From assembly GCA_038184435.1 (NCBI GenBank), contig CP116227.1, forward strand, positions 3,625,501 to 3,689,500: a DNA stretch of 64,000 bases. Direction: 5' to 3'. The position numbers and the translations under genes were made by a program. This document shows, in pieces, positions 1 through 8,868 of this stretch. The notes under the pieces are model-generated. The model did not search any database. It was not told the origin of the DNA and saw only the letters and a program-made list of their open reading frames with translations. Source of the DNA: Nocardioides alkalitolerans (GTDB lineage Bacteria; Actinomycetota; Actinomycetes; Propionibacteriales; Nocardioidaceae). Within the stretch, counting starts at the first letter, position 1; every line of letters starts with the position of its first letter.

Positions 1-10
1 GCGGCGCGCG

Positions 11-35
11 CAGGTGACGGCCGAGGCGTCACCTG
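11..35 (-). terminator. Hairpin downstream of the leftward membrane-protein gene
   Basis: A perfect 9-bp stem (CAGGTGACG / CGTCACCTG) with a 7-nt loop begins 15 nt beyond the stop codon of the gene that ends at 50. No T-rich tail follows in the leftward direction, so termination is inferred from position and stem only. Confidence 0.45.
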
Positions 36-49
36 TCTGCCAGGGACGC

Positions 50-574
50 TCAGGCCGGGAGGGCGAGGGCGCGGAGCGCCGGGGGACCCCGGGTACGCCG
101 CGGCGCCGCCACCAGGCGCAGCACCGGGCCGTCGGGCGCGGCCGGGGAGGGCAGGCGACCGAGGGAGGGCGGGGCGGTGGGGTGCGACGTACGGGGGAGG
201 AGGCGGGTGAGCGCGGCGTCGACGACCCGCCACCACGCGCGCTCGGCGCCGAGGGCGACCGTGACGGTCGCCGCCGCGGCGAGGGTGTGGCTGAGGGCCA
301 TGGCGCCCAGTGCGTGGCTCTCGCCGGGCGCGTGGAGCATGAAGCCGCCGTGGAACACGGCCTGGGCGACGAGCGCGACCCCGGCGAGTCCCGTGAGGTC
401 GAGCCGGTGGCGGGTGAGCGGGGCGCTGACGAGCGTGCCGAGCGCCACCACCGTCGCCAGGAGCCAGACCGGGGGGAGGGAGGCGCCGGCGCCCACGTGG
501 GCGATCGCCGCGCCTGCGCCCGCAACGGCACCCGCGCAGAGCGCGCGGGGGGCGCGCAGCGGTGCGGCGGGCAT
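50..574 (-). CDS. Hypothetical integral membrane protein
   Basis: This 174-residue protein is dominated by hydrophobic Ala/Val/Leu/Gly stretches and should span the membrane about four times, with a basic, Pro/Arg-rich cytoplasmic tail over the last 50 residues. The start is the ATG at 574; the reading frame stays open upstream, but that extension is low-complexity and lacks a better start. No catalytic or ligand-binding motif is visible and I do not recognise the family. It is transcribed away from the exported protein at 857, leaving a 282-bp divergent region that holds a long palindromic repeat. Confidence 0.6.
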   Translation of the reverse strand: MPAAPLRAPRALCAGAVAGAGAAIAHVGAGASLPPVWLLATVVALGTLVSAPLTRHRLDLTGLAGVALVAQAVFHGGFMLHAPGESHALGAMALSHTLAAAATVTVALGAERAWWRVVDAALTRLLPRTSHPTAPPSLGRLPSPAAPDGPVLRLVAAPRRTRGPPALRALALPA

Positions 575-767
575 CGGGGCCTCCGGACGGGCAGGCGGTC
601 GGGCGTCTGCCAGCAGTATGCCTCCGACCCGCCGCGAGTGCGGATTCGCCGGGGGCCCTCCCCGGGGTCGCAACTGTGCGGTTGGTACAGCCCGGCTGCG
701 GGCCGGCGTGTCCCAGCCGCACTTTTCCGGGCCCCCGGCACCTTGCCCTCGCCCCGCGGGGGCCCCC

Positions 768-820
768 GGGTCGTGGTGCGAGCCGTGCGGAAAGTGGCGG
801 CCTGGCACCACGACCGGGGG
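768..820 (+). repeat. Palindromic repeat element, copy A
   Basis: The outer arms GGTCGTGGTGC (769-779) and GCACCACGACC (805-815) are perfectly complementary. With flanking C5/G5 runs the stem reaches about 16 bp with one bulged G. The inner part contains TGCGGAAAGTGGCGG. The reverse complement of 17228-17282 matches nearly base for base (outer arms identical, inner part TGCGGAAGTCGCAGG), so this is a dispersed element rather than a private hairpin. Here it sits in the leader of the gene starting at 857. Function is unknown; a REP-like element or a structured RNA are both possible. Confidence 0.6.
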
Positions 821-856
821 TTTCGCCAGGCCCCCGGATGTGCAGCATGCCGAGGC

Positions 857-1693
857 ATGACGATGCAGCCGCCCGCGACGTACGGCACGCCTCCCTCGCC
901 CCCGCCCGGGCCGGTGCCCTCCGGTCGCCGTCGCGGCGCGGCCCTGCCGTGGGTCCTCGTCGCGGTGCTGACGGTCGTCGCCCTCCTGCTCGGGGCGCTG
1001 CTCGTGCTGCAGACGGTCGGCGGTGACGACGAGGAGGGTCGCGGGTTCGCCAGTCCCGAGGAGGCGATCGAGTTCTCCACCGAGAGCCTGGCGGACGGCG
1101 ACGCGGAGGCGGCGCTCAGCGCCTGGAGCGCGGGCGAGCAGGCGCGGGGGTCGGACTTCGTGGGGAGCCTGGAGTACCTGGAGGCCTACGCGCCCTACAA
1201 CCCGAACATCCTTCCGGGGGACGACGACTTCTTCGCTGGTCTCGGCGTCGTGGCCCGCGAGGGCGGGGCGGCGGACCAGATCCGTCGGTTGACCTACAGC
1301 CTGCTCGTGCCCGACCTCAGCCAGGACCAGGTGACGCCGCTGTCCGACGACGCCCCCTCGGCCCAGGAGCTCCGCGACGACCTCGACTCCGGGCGCCTCG
1401 CGGGGTTGACCGCGCAGCGCATCGAGCGGCTGGAGGGCCCCGAGCGGCTCGCCGAGAACTACGAGCGGGCGGCGGAGCTGGTCGGCGCGGACGAGCGGCG
1501 GGAGTACCTCGTGCTCTACGCGTGGGAGGGCGAGACCTACCTGGGGGCGGTCGGCGTGCTGCGGTACGACGACGAGTGGAGCATCGACGCGTTCTCGGCG
1601 CCCATCGCGAACGTGTCCGTGGGGGTCGTGACGCCGGCTTCGGAGGACGAGTTCGACGACGCGCTGGCGTCGGTGGCGGAGCTGGGGGACTGA
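857..1693 (+). CDS. Membrane-anchored exported protein of unknown function
   Basis: This protein has 278 residues: a Pro-rich cytoplasmic N-terminus of about 25 residues, a basic SGRRRG patch, one membrane helix at roughly residues 30-55, then an acidic extracellular domain. The start of that domain (SPEEAIEFSTESLADGDAEAAL) resembles the helical opening of many actinobacterial exported proteins that begin with a PEEAV-type segment, including the protein encoded at 33915. An ATG lies at 857 and another at 863; I chose the first. The next small membrane gene follows after 5 bp, suggesting co-transcription. No enzymatic residues are evident. Confidence 0.7.
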   Translation: MTMQPPATYGTPPSPPPGPVPSGRRRGAALPWVLVAVLTVVALLLGALLVLQTVGGDDEEGRGFASPEEAIEFSTESLADGDAEAALSAWSAGEQARGSDFVGSLEYLEAYAPYNPNILPGDDDFFAGLGVVAREGGAADQIRRLTYSLLVPDLSQDQVTPLSDDAPSAQELRDDLDSGRLAGLTAQRIERLEGPERLAENYERAAELVGADERREYLVLYAWEGETYLGAVGVLRYDDEWSIDAFSAPIANVSVGVVTPASEDEFDDALASVAELGD

Positions 1694-1698
1694 GGCCG

Positions 1699-1872
1699 AT
1701 GCACCCCGCCATGGGTCCGCACTACGAGGTGCCGCGCGAGCCCGACCGGACGCCACTCGGTCCCGACGAGCCGCCGCCGCGGCTCGGGCGGGGCAAGCGG
1801 GGGACGTGGTTCGTCCTCGCGGTCATCGCGTTCGTGGTCGCACTGGTCGCCCTGGTGGCGGTCGTCGTCTGA
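1699..1872 (+). CDS. Small single-pass membrane protein
   Basis: This is a 57-residue protein with a hydrophilic Pro/Arg-rich first half and one C-terminal membrane helix made almost wholly of Val, Ala, Leu and Ile, ending at the last residue. It starts at an ATG 5 bp after the stop of the exported protein at 857-1693, so the two are probably one transcript. C-terminal anchoring puts most of the chain in the cytoplasm. No known family is recognised; it may be an accessory of its neighbour. Confidence 0.5.
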   Translation: MHPAMGPHYEVPREPDRTPLGPDEPPPRLGRGKRGTWFVLAVIAFVVALVALVAVVV

Positions 1873-1952
1873 GGGCACCAGCCCGGCCGGTCCTCCACAG
1901 CCCCGACGCCCGCGCGTCGCGTCTTGTCGTCCCCCGCTGCTAGGAAGGACGC

Positions 1953-4085
1953 ATGGGAGACGACCGCACCGATCGCACCGCCGTGCGCGCCGAGGCCGAG
2001 CAGCACCTGCGCGCGATCGTGGGCCGCGACGACGCGCGGCTCCACGACGACCAGTGGGCCGCGATCGAGGCGCTGGCGCTCGACAAGCGCCGCGCGCTGG
2101 TCGTGCAGCGCACGGGCTGGGGCAAGTCGGCGGTCTACTTCGTGGCGACCGCCCTGCTGCGCGCCCGGGGGGCGGGGCCGACGGTGATCGTCTCGCCGCT
2201 GCTTGCGCTCATGCGCAACCAGATCGAGGCGGCGTCGCGGGCGGGCATCCGCGCGGTCACCATCAACTCGACCAACCTCGAGCAGTGGGACGAGGCACAC
2301 GCGGCGGTGGCCGCGGGCGAGGTCGACGTGCTGCTGGTCTCGCCGGAGCGCCTCAACAACCCGTCGTTCCGCGACGAGGTGCTGCCGCGGCTGTCGGCGA
2401 CCACCGGCCTGCTCGTGGTGGACGAGGCCCACTGCATCTCCGACTGGGGCCACGACTTCCGGCCCGACTACCGCCGGATCCGCACGCTGCTCGCGGAGCT
2501 GCCGCGCGGCGTACCGGTGCTGGCGACGACGGCGACCGCCAACCAACGCGTGACGACCGACGTCGCCGAGCAGCTGGAGGTGGCGGGCGAGGAGGTGCTG
2601 GTGCGGCGCGGGTCGCTCGACCGGGAGTCCCTCCACCTCGGTGTCGTGCGGCTGCGCACGAGCGAGCAGCGGCTCGCGTGGCTGGCGGAGCACCTGCGCG
2701 AGCTCGACGGCTCGGGGATCGTCTACTGCCTGACCGTCGCCCAGACGCAGGAGGTGGCGCAGCACCTGCGCGACCACGGGTACGCGGTGGCGGCCTACTC
2801 CGGCCAGACCGAGCCCACCGAGCGCGCTTCACTCGAGGCGGCGCTCGTCGCCGGGGAGATCAAGGCGCTCGTCGCCACCAGCGCGCTCGGCATGGGCTTC
2901 GACGCCACGCTCGGGTTCGTGGTCAACCTGGGGGCGCCGAGCTCGCCGGTGAGCTACTACCAGCAGGTCGGCCGCGCCGGGCGCGGCGCCGACCGTGCCG
3001 ACGTGGTGCTGCTGCCGGGGCGCGAGGACCGGGACATCTGGGCCTACTTCGGCTCGCTCGCCTTCCCACCCGAGCGCCTGGTGCGCCAGACGCTCGAGGT
3101 GCTCGACGTCGCGGGTCGTCCCCTGTCGACCGCCACGCTCGAGACGGAGGTCGAGCTCGGCCGCAACCGGCTCGAGACGATGCTCAAGGTGCTCGACGTC
3201 GACGGCGCGGTGCGCCGCGTCAAGGGCGGGTGGGAGTCCACGGGTCGACCGTGGGAGTACGACGCGGAGCGCTACGCCCGCGTCGCGGAGGCCCGGCAGC
3301 GGGAGCAGGAGGCGATGCTGGCCTACCTCGAGACCGACGTGTGCCGCATGCGCTTCCTCCGCGAGCAGCTCGACGACCCGGTCGCCGACGGACCCGAGGG
3401 CGACTGCGGCCGTTGCGACAACTGCGGCGGCCTCCGCGTCTCGACCAGCGTCGACGAGAGCGCGGTCGCCGAGGCGCGGGCCCGCCTCGACCGCCCCGGG
3501 GTCGTCGTCGAGCCGCGCAAGATGTGGCCGACCGGCCTCGACCGGCTCGGGATCGCGCTCAAGGGCAAGCTGAAGCGGCCGGCCGCGGAGGGCCGCGCCG
3601 TCGCGCGCCTCACCGACCTCGGCCACGGCCAGGCCCTGCGCGACCTCTTCCGCGAGGGCCCCGACGGTCCGGTCGACGGCCCGGTGCCGACGCCGCTCGT
3701 GCGCGCGGTCGTCGAGGTGCTGCAGGAGTGGCGCCCCTCGGTCGACGCGATCGTCGTCGTCGACTCGACCAGCCGGCCGACGCTCGTGCACGACCTGGCC
3801 TCCGGGCTGTCGCGCTACCTGCAGGTGCCGATCGTCGGCACCTGGGCGGTCGTCGACCCGTCCGTCCCGCCGGGGGCGGGTGCGGCGAACTCGGCGCGGC
3901 GGGTGGCGGCCGTGGGACAGCGCTTCGCCCTCGACCTGTCGCAGCACGACGGGCCGCCGCCGCGCGAGGTGCTCCTGGTCGACGACCGGATCGGCAGCGG
4001 CTGGTGCCTCACGCTCGCGGCGCACGCCCTGTCCGAGGCCGGGGTCGAGACCGTGCGACCGCTGGTGCTGGCCGCCGGCAGCTGA
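1953..4085 (+). CDS. recQ: RecQ-family DNA helicase with C-terminal phosphoribosyltransferase-like domain
   Basis: This 710-residue protein unwinds DNA 3'-5' using ATP if it behaves like RecQ. Visible motifs are the Walker A variant RTGWGKS near residue 54, DEAHC at 157-161, SALGMGFD and QQVGRAGRG in the second helicase lobe, and a zinc-binding set whose last cysteines are CGRCDNC near residue 485. After residue about 560 there is no RQC/HRDC pair; instead the chain resembles a type I phosphoribosyltransferase, with VLLVDDRIGSGWCL at 673-686 in the position of the PRPP loop. A strong Shine-Dalgarno AGGAAGG precedes the ATG by 3-4 nt. The fusion suggests a nucleotide-related role, but whether the second domain is catalytic is unknown. 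Confidence 0.88.
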   Translation: MGDDRTDRTAVRAEAEQHLRAIVGRDDARLHDDQWAAIEALALDKRRALVVQRTGWGKSAVYFVATALLRARGAGPTVIVSPLLALMRNQIEAASRAGIRAVTINSTNLEQWDEAHAAVAAGEVDVLLVSPERLNNPSFRDEVLPRLSATTGLLVVDEAHCISDWGHDFRPDYRRIRTLLAELPRGVPVLATTATANQRVTTDVAEQLEVAGEEVLVRRGSLDRESLHLGVVRLRTSEQRLAWLAEHLRELDGSGIVYCLTVAQTQEVAQHLRDHGYAVAAYSGQTEPTERASLEAALVAGEIKALVATSALGMGFDATLGFVVNLGAPSSPVSYYQQVGRAGRGADRADVVLLPGREDRDIWAYFGSLAFPPERLVRQTLEVLDVAGRPLSTATLETEVELGRNRLETMLKVLDVDGAVRRVKGGWESTGRPWEYDAERYARVAEARQREQEAMLAYLETDVCRMRFLREQLDDPVADGPEGDCGRCDNCGGLRVSTSVDESAVAEARARLDRPGVVVEPRKMWPTGLDRLGIALKGKLKRPAAEGRAVARLTDLGHGQALRDLFREGPDGPVDGPVPTPLVRAVVEVLQEWRPSVDAIVVVDSTSRPTLVHDLASGLSRYLQVPIVGTWAVVDPSVPPGAGAANSARRVAAVGQRFALDLSQHDGPPPREVLLVDDRIGSGWCLTLAAHALSEAGVETVRPLVLAAGS

Positions 4086-4103
4086 GCCCGGCAGCGGCCC
4101 GCC

Positions 4104-5507
4104 TCAGCCGCCCGACCGCGCCAGCGTCGAGCGTCCGAGGACCGAGCGCGCCAGCGCCGGCAGTCGCCAGGGCCCGGTCGGAGCGGCGGGGGCCTCGGCG
4201 GGCCCGCCGGCCGCTCCTCGCCGCGGGGGACGCGGTGCCTCGTCGGGCAGGTGCGGGTAGTAGTTGCGCGGCCGACCGTTGCGGTCCACGGTCGCGAGCA
4301 GCTTCTCGCCGATGAGCTCGACGGTGTTCGCGCTCACCCACGCCAGGGCGATCGTCGGCACGGCGACGCAGATCGACGTGATCCAGAAGATGTGGCCGGG
4401 GGCCTTCTCAGGGAGCAGGCCCATGCTGCCGACCCACCGCATGACGGGCTCGTGGATGAGGTAGATGCCGTAGCCGAGGCCACCGAGCCAGGCGAGCGGT
4501 CCCCACGACAGCACCCGGGGCCACGGCCCGGAGTGGAGCACGATCGAGGCCATGAAGACGGCGACGGCGATGGCGTAGCCCGGGTGCCACCACTCCTGCT
4601 GCAGCGTGTCGATGGGCCGCACGAGCGCGAGGGCCAGCGCCGATCCGGCGCCGACGATCGCGCAGGCGGCGCGGGTGGGGCGGCTCAGCTTCACACCCGC
4701 GACCGTGAAGACGGCGAGCAGCATGCCGATGCCGAAGTCGGTGGACTTGCCGATCGGCGAGAAGATGATCGACCAGTCCGTCGTCGCGGGCCGCGCGATC
4801 TGGGTCACCCACGCGATGTAGACGAGCCCGGTGATGGTGAGCACGAGCGGTACGCCGAGGGCGAGCGCGATCCGCTCGTCCTTCGACTTCGCCTTGACGA
4901 CCGCCCGGTGCATCAACGGCGTCACGAGGGCGATGAGCACGTAGAAGTGGAACTCGACGGCGAGCGTCCAGGCGGGGCCGTTGGTCCAGAAGATGTACTG
5001 GTCGGAGTAGACGTGCGTGAACGTCAGGTGCAGGAGCAGGTCCTCCCAGTGGCCCGGGAGGTTCGGGTTGCTCCAGGCCCACACGATGATCGTCAGCACC
5101 CAGTAGAGCGGCAGCACGCGCGCGAGGCGCTTCGCCAGGGTGAGCGCGCCGCCACGGCCGGGCTTGCCGGTGAGCGCGGCGGCCGCGAGCGGGAGCCACA
5201 TGACGAACCCGGACAGCACGAAGAACATGTCGACGAACAGGTCGACGCCGTACATGAGCTGGTGGCCGACGCCGTCGTAGGGCCAGGTGCCGAACGGCCC
5301 CGTGCGGTTCCACATGTAGGCGTGCACGATCACGACGAGCAGCGCGGCGACGCCGCGCAGCCAGCCGAGCGGGTAGATCGCGCGGCCGCCGCCGCTGGTG
5401 CCGCGGGTCTTGCCGATGCCGGCCGACGCCGAGGCCTTCTCGAAGGTGCCGGTGACCCCGGTCAGCGCCGCGCGGGACGGCGCCTCGTGGTTCTGCTGCT
5501 CGCTCAT
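4104..5507 (-). CDS. Acyltransferase 3 family membrane protein
   Basis: This 467-residue protein has about ten membrane helices, the segment RGVAALLVVIVHAYMWN carrying the conserved His of the family, and the FFVLSGFVMW motif that follows it. These proteins transfer acyl groups to sugars or lipids at the cytoplasmic membrane. The start ATG at 5507 overlaps the stop of the upstream glycosyltransferase by 4 bp (ATGA), so the two are translationally coupled and probably decorate the same polysaccharide. The last 45 residues are Pro/Arg/Ala-rich and cytoplasmic. The acyl donor and acceptor cannot be read from sequence. Confidence 0.85.
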   Translation of the reverse strand: MSEQQNHEAPSRAALTGVTGTFEKASASAGIGKTRGTSGGGRAIYPLGWLRGVAALLVVIVHAYMWNRTGPFGTWPYDGVGHQLMYGVDLFVDMFFVLSGFVMWLPLAAAALTGKPGRGGALTLAKRLARVLPLYWVLTIIVWAWSNPNLPGHWEDLLLHLTFTHVYSDQYIFWTNGPAWTLAVEFHFYVLIALVTPLMHRAVVKAKSKDERIALALGVPLVLTITGLVYIAWVTQIARPATTDWSIIFSPIGKSTDFGIGMLLAVFTVAGVKLSRPTRAACAIVGAGSALALALVRPIDTLQQEWWHPGYAIAVAVFMASIVLHSGPWPRVLSWGPLAWLGGLGYGIYLIHEPVMRWVGSMGLLPEKAPGHIFWITSICVAVPTIALAWVSANTVELIGEKLLATVDRNGRPRNYYPHLPDEAPRPPRRGAAGGPAEAPAAPTGPWRLPALARSVLGRSTLARSGG

Positions 5508-7486
5508 GCCACGGCCTTCCGCGAGGTGTCGCGCGGGTGGACCGTCGCGGCCGTGCCGTCGGTCGCGGCGGTGCGGGCCGTGACGACCCACTCGCGCTCG
5601 CCCCGCAGCTGCTTGAGGTGGGCCACGCGGTTCACCAGGTTCTTGGCGCCGGTGTAGAACACGACGTTCGCGAGGGCGTACGCCGCGAACCACCGGGTGT
5701 GCTTCCGCACCTCCGGTACGGCGACGCGCCAGGCCACGAGGGTCTGCACGGCGCCCGAGCTGATGATGTAGAGGCTGAGGAAGAAGAAGATCGGCGAGCT
5801 GAGGTCGATGCCCTGGTCCCGCCAGGCGAGGAACAGCATCAGCGGCCAGACCAGCTGCACGACCCACGGGTAGAGCTCGCGCCACGCGAGGAGGAACAGC
5901 ACACCCAGCTTGCGGCGCGCGTCGAGACCCGAGGTGAGGAGCAGCGGCCACAGGTGCCGCAGCGACACCTGGAACCAGCCCTGCGCCCAGCGCAGCCGCT
6001 GCCGCCACCAGGCGGTGGGGCTCGGCGGGGCGAGCTCGCGGCTGACGAGGCCGGGGTCGTTGACGATGCGGCCGCCGGCGAGCAGCAGGCGCATCGAGGC
6101 CTCGATGTCCTCCGTCAGGTAGGAGCCCCGCAGCCGCAGCTGCTGGAGGGTGTCGCGGCGCCAGTAGCCGTTGGAGCCACCGAAGATGCCGAAGCCGTGC
6201 AGCAGGGTGCGGCCGGGGTGCGCCACGGCGTACAGCTGCTCGAACTCCACCGCCACGATCCGCGCCAGCGGCGTGTCGGCGTCGCGGATGACGCAGTGGC
6301 CCTGCACGACGTCGGCGCCGTCGGCGATCCAGTGCCAGGCGCGCTCGAACGCGCCCGGCATCGGGTGGTGGTCGGCGTCGAAGATGCCGATGAACTCGCC
6401 GGTGGTGACGCGCAGGGCGGCGTTGACGTTCTGCGCCTTCGAGGTGCTGTCCGGCACCTTCAGGATGACGAGCCCGGGGTGCTCGTCGGCGAGCTTCGCG
6501 AGCTCGGCCTCGACGGGCAGGTCGGTGGGGCTGTTGTAGGCCAGCACGACCTGGAGGCCGCCCGAGTACTGCTGAGCGAGGAACGCGTCGAGCGTCTCCA
6601 GGATGGTGTCGGCCTCGTTGGGCAGGTAGGCCGCGATGATCGCCGACGCCGGCGGCGCCTCGCCGTCCGCGCCCTCGGGCAGCGGCGGCGGGGGCGTGGG
6701 GTCGAGGGAGGCGAAGCACTCCGCCCAGATCGCCGTGGCGGTGATGGCCAGCGCGCCGACCACGGCCCAGTAGACGGCGCCGGAGATGTCGAGCCCCAGG
6801 GCGTACGTCGCGAAGAGCAGCACCAGCGGCAGCACGAAGGCGCCGACGGTGGCGATGAGGATCTGCGCCGTGAAGGTGCGGCGCGAGATCACCGCCTCCC
6901 GCTCGTCCGCGTGCCGCCCGACGGGCTGGAAGTCGCGCTGCGCGACCGAGTGCCGGGCCCCGTCGGTGGCCATCCGGACGGCGCGGGCCTCGTCGATGCG
7001 GTGCGTGATCGGGGCCCAGCCGACGCCGAGCTCGACGTTGTGCACCGACCCGCCGAGACGCCCCAGGGCCTCGAGCGTGAAGTAGGCCATCTCCTGCAGG
7101 CGCACCGGACGCGCGCCGTGACCCGTGTGGTGGAGCCGGAAGACGAGGAGACCGTCGTGGGTCGCCTCGACGCGCTCGCCGGGCTGGAGGTGGGGGACGA
7201 GGTGGTGCGTGACGTCCACCAGCACGGCCTGGCTCGCGTGCATCCGCGCCGAGGCGCTGCCCGGCGCGATCCACACGGGGTCGATGACCGCGACGAGGTC
7301 CTGGCCGGTACGACGCCAGGGGATGCCCGGCAGGTGGTCGAGCCAGAGGGGAGCGGCCGAGGGTCGTGTCTCGTGCGGCTCGGCCTCGACGTGGCCGGTC
7401 AGCACCTGCAGGTGCTGGCGCAACCGGGCCTCGGCCTGGCGCTGGTGCAGCTCGATCGGTGTCGGTGCCTCCGGCGGTGTGGACAC
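5504..7486 (-). CDS. Membrane-bound processive glycosyltransferase family 2 (cellulose-synthase-like)
   Basis: This protein has 660 residues: about 170 cytoplasmic residues, two membrane helices, a GT2 catalytic domain, and several C-terminal helices. Catalytic signatures are FDADHH (DxD, binds the nucleotide sugar and metal), TEDI (catalytic base Asp) and QRLRW (the Q-x-x-R-W motif of processive synthases). The GTG at 7486 is preferred because AAGGGGAG lies 6 nt before it; codons upstream are low-complexity. It couples by overlap to the acyltransferase gene, suggesting synthesis of an acylated exopolysaccharide. The sugar is unknown. Confidence 0.87.
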   Translation of the reverse strand: MSTPPEAPTPIELHQRQAEARLRQHLQVLTGHVEAEPHETRPSAAPLWLDHLPGIPWRRTGQDLVAVIDPVWIAPGSASARMHASQAVLVDVTHHLVPHLQPGERVEATHDGLLVFRLHHTGHGARPVRLQEMAYFTLEALGRLGGSVHNVELGVGWAPITHRIDEARAVRMATDGARHSVAQRDFQPVGRHADEREAVISRRTFTAQILIATVGAFVLPLVLLFATYALGLDISGAVYWAVVGALAITATAIWAECFASLDPTPPPPLPEGADGEAPPASAIIAAYLPNEADTILETLDAFLAQQYSGGLQVVLAYNSPTDLPVEAELAKLADEHPGLVILKVPDSTSKAQNVNAALRVTTGEFIGIFDADHHPMPGAFERAWHWIADGADVVQGHCVIRDADTPLARIVAVEFEQLYAVAHPGRTLLHGFGIFGGSNGYWRRDTLQQLRLRGSYLTEDIEASMRLLLAGGRIVNDPGLVSRELAPPSPTAWWRQRLRWAQGWFQVSLRHLWPLLLTSGLDARRKLGVLFLLAWRELYPWVVQLVWPLMLFLAWRDQGIDLSSPIFFFLSLYIISSGAVQTLVAWRVAVPEVRKHTRWFAAYALANVVFYTGAKNLVNRVAHLKQLRGEREWVVTARTAATDGTAATVHPRDTSRKAVA

Positions 7487-7721
7487 GTGCGACTCCCCTT
7501 GACCCTCGCGACGAGCGCCGCCCGGGACGTGCCCGGGCGGCGTGGACGTGGCGGTGCGCTCTGCTCCCCAGACGGATCCGCAGCGCTGCGGATCCGGCAC
7601 CCTGGTTGCTCAACGCGCGGGCCTTGCAGAAGTCTTGAGTTAAATCTGAGGAGGGTGAGTGGTCTAGACCGCACCGCTCCTCAGTGGCGTGCCGGGATCA
7701 GTCGATCAGCTGACCAGCCGA
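7487..7721. promoter_or_regulatory. Gene-free region with palindrome and short repeats between gpx and the GT2 gene
   Basis: This 235-bp region holds an unusually AT-rich patch (7632-7650), a perfect GGTCTAGACC palindrome at 7661-7670, and flanking TGAGGAG / CTCCTCA arms (about 7647-7683), together forming a long imperfect dyad. Three GATCAG units with two GACCAG variants lie at 7696-7732, entering the end of the peroxidase gene. It should carry the GT2 promoter and could also terminate gpx transcripts. Confidence 0.4.
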
Positions 7722-8228
<507 letters not shown>

Positions 8229-8301
8229 GCAGGCAGGGTACGGCGCTGCTCCGACCCCGCCCGTCACGCGTGTCCGTGTAACGGTTGCTACATTCCGCCG
8301 C
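8229..8301. promoter_or_regulatory. Divergent leaderless promoters with a TGTA...TACA dyad
   Basis: The gpx promoter -10 (TACCCT, read leftwards at 8240-8235) ends 6 nt before its ATG, and TACATT at 8289-8294 ends 7 nt before the rightward GTG at 8302. An imperfect palindrome, TGTAACGGTTGCTACA (8277-8292), overlaps the rightward -10 and could be an operator. Confidence 0.5.
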
Positions 8302-8868
8302 GTGACGAGTGCTACGGAGCTGCGGTGGTTGCTGGTCGTGCCGAAGGTCCCGGCCCAGCCGTCCCGGCACCGGGTGGCCGTCTGGCGCGAGCTGCGGCGC
8401 GCCGGCGCCGTCCCCGCCGCCGCGGGCGTGTGGACGCTGCCCGACCTGCCGGCGTTCACCGACCACCTGCCGACGGTCCGGGAGCTCGTCGAGCGCGGCG
8501 GCGGGGCCATGACGGTGCTGGTGGCCGCGCCGTACGGCTCCGACGACCTCGGCCTCCTGCGCGACGCCTTCGAGGCGGTGCGGCGGGACGAGTGGGCCGA
8601 GCTGGTGCGCGACTGCGGGAAGCTGAGCGCCGAGATCGCGAAGGAGATCGCGCAGCAGAAGCTGACGTTCGGCGAGCTCGAGGAGGAGGAGCAGAGCCTC
8701 GAGCGGCTGCGGCGCTGGCACCGCGACCTCCTGCGGCGCGACGCCCTGGGCCTGCCCGAGGCCACCGACGCCACCGCGCGGTTGGCGGCGGTGGCGGAGG
8801 AGCTGGCCGGCTACGCCGAGCTCGTCTTCGCGGCCAACCTGCCGAGCGACGACCTCACCGATGACTGA
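8302..8868 (+). CDS. ChrB N-terminal-domain protein
   Basis: This 188-residue protein opens with the ELRWLLVVPKVPAQPSRHRVAVWRELR pattern typical of the ChrB N-terminal domain and ends with a long charged coiled coil (ELEEEEQSLERLRRW). The C-terminal catalytic-like half of full ChrB is absent. ChrB proteins are linked to chromate sensing and resistance, but this shorter form often accompanies transporters, and here its stop overlaps the start of an MFS gene by 8 bp. The GTG start at 8302 is supported by a -10 hexamer 7 nt upstream (leaderless). A role in regulating or assisting the transporter is inferred. Confidence 0.75.
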   Translation: MTSATELRWLLVVPKVPAQPSRHRVAVWRELRRAGAVPAAAGVWTLPDLPAFTDHLPTVRELVERGGGAMTVLVAAPYGSDDLGLLRDAFEAVRRDEWAELVRDCGKLSAEIAKEIAQQKLTFGELEEEEQSLERLRRWHRDLLRRDALGLPEATDATARLAAVAEELAGYAELVFAANLPSDDLTDD

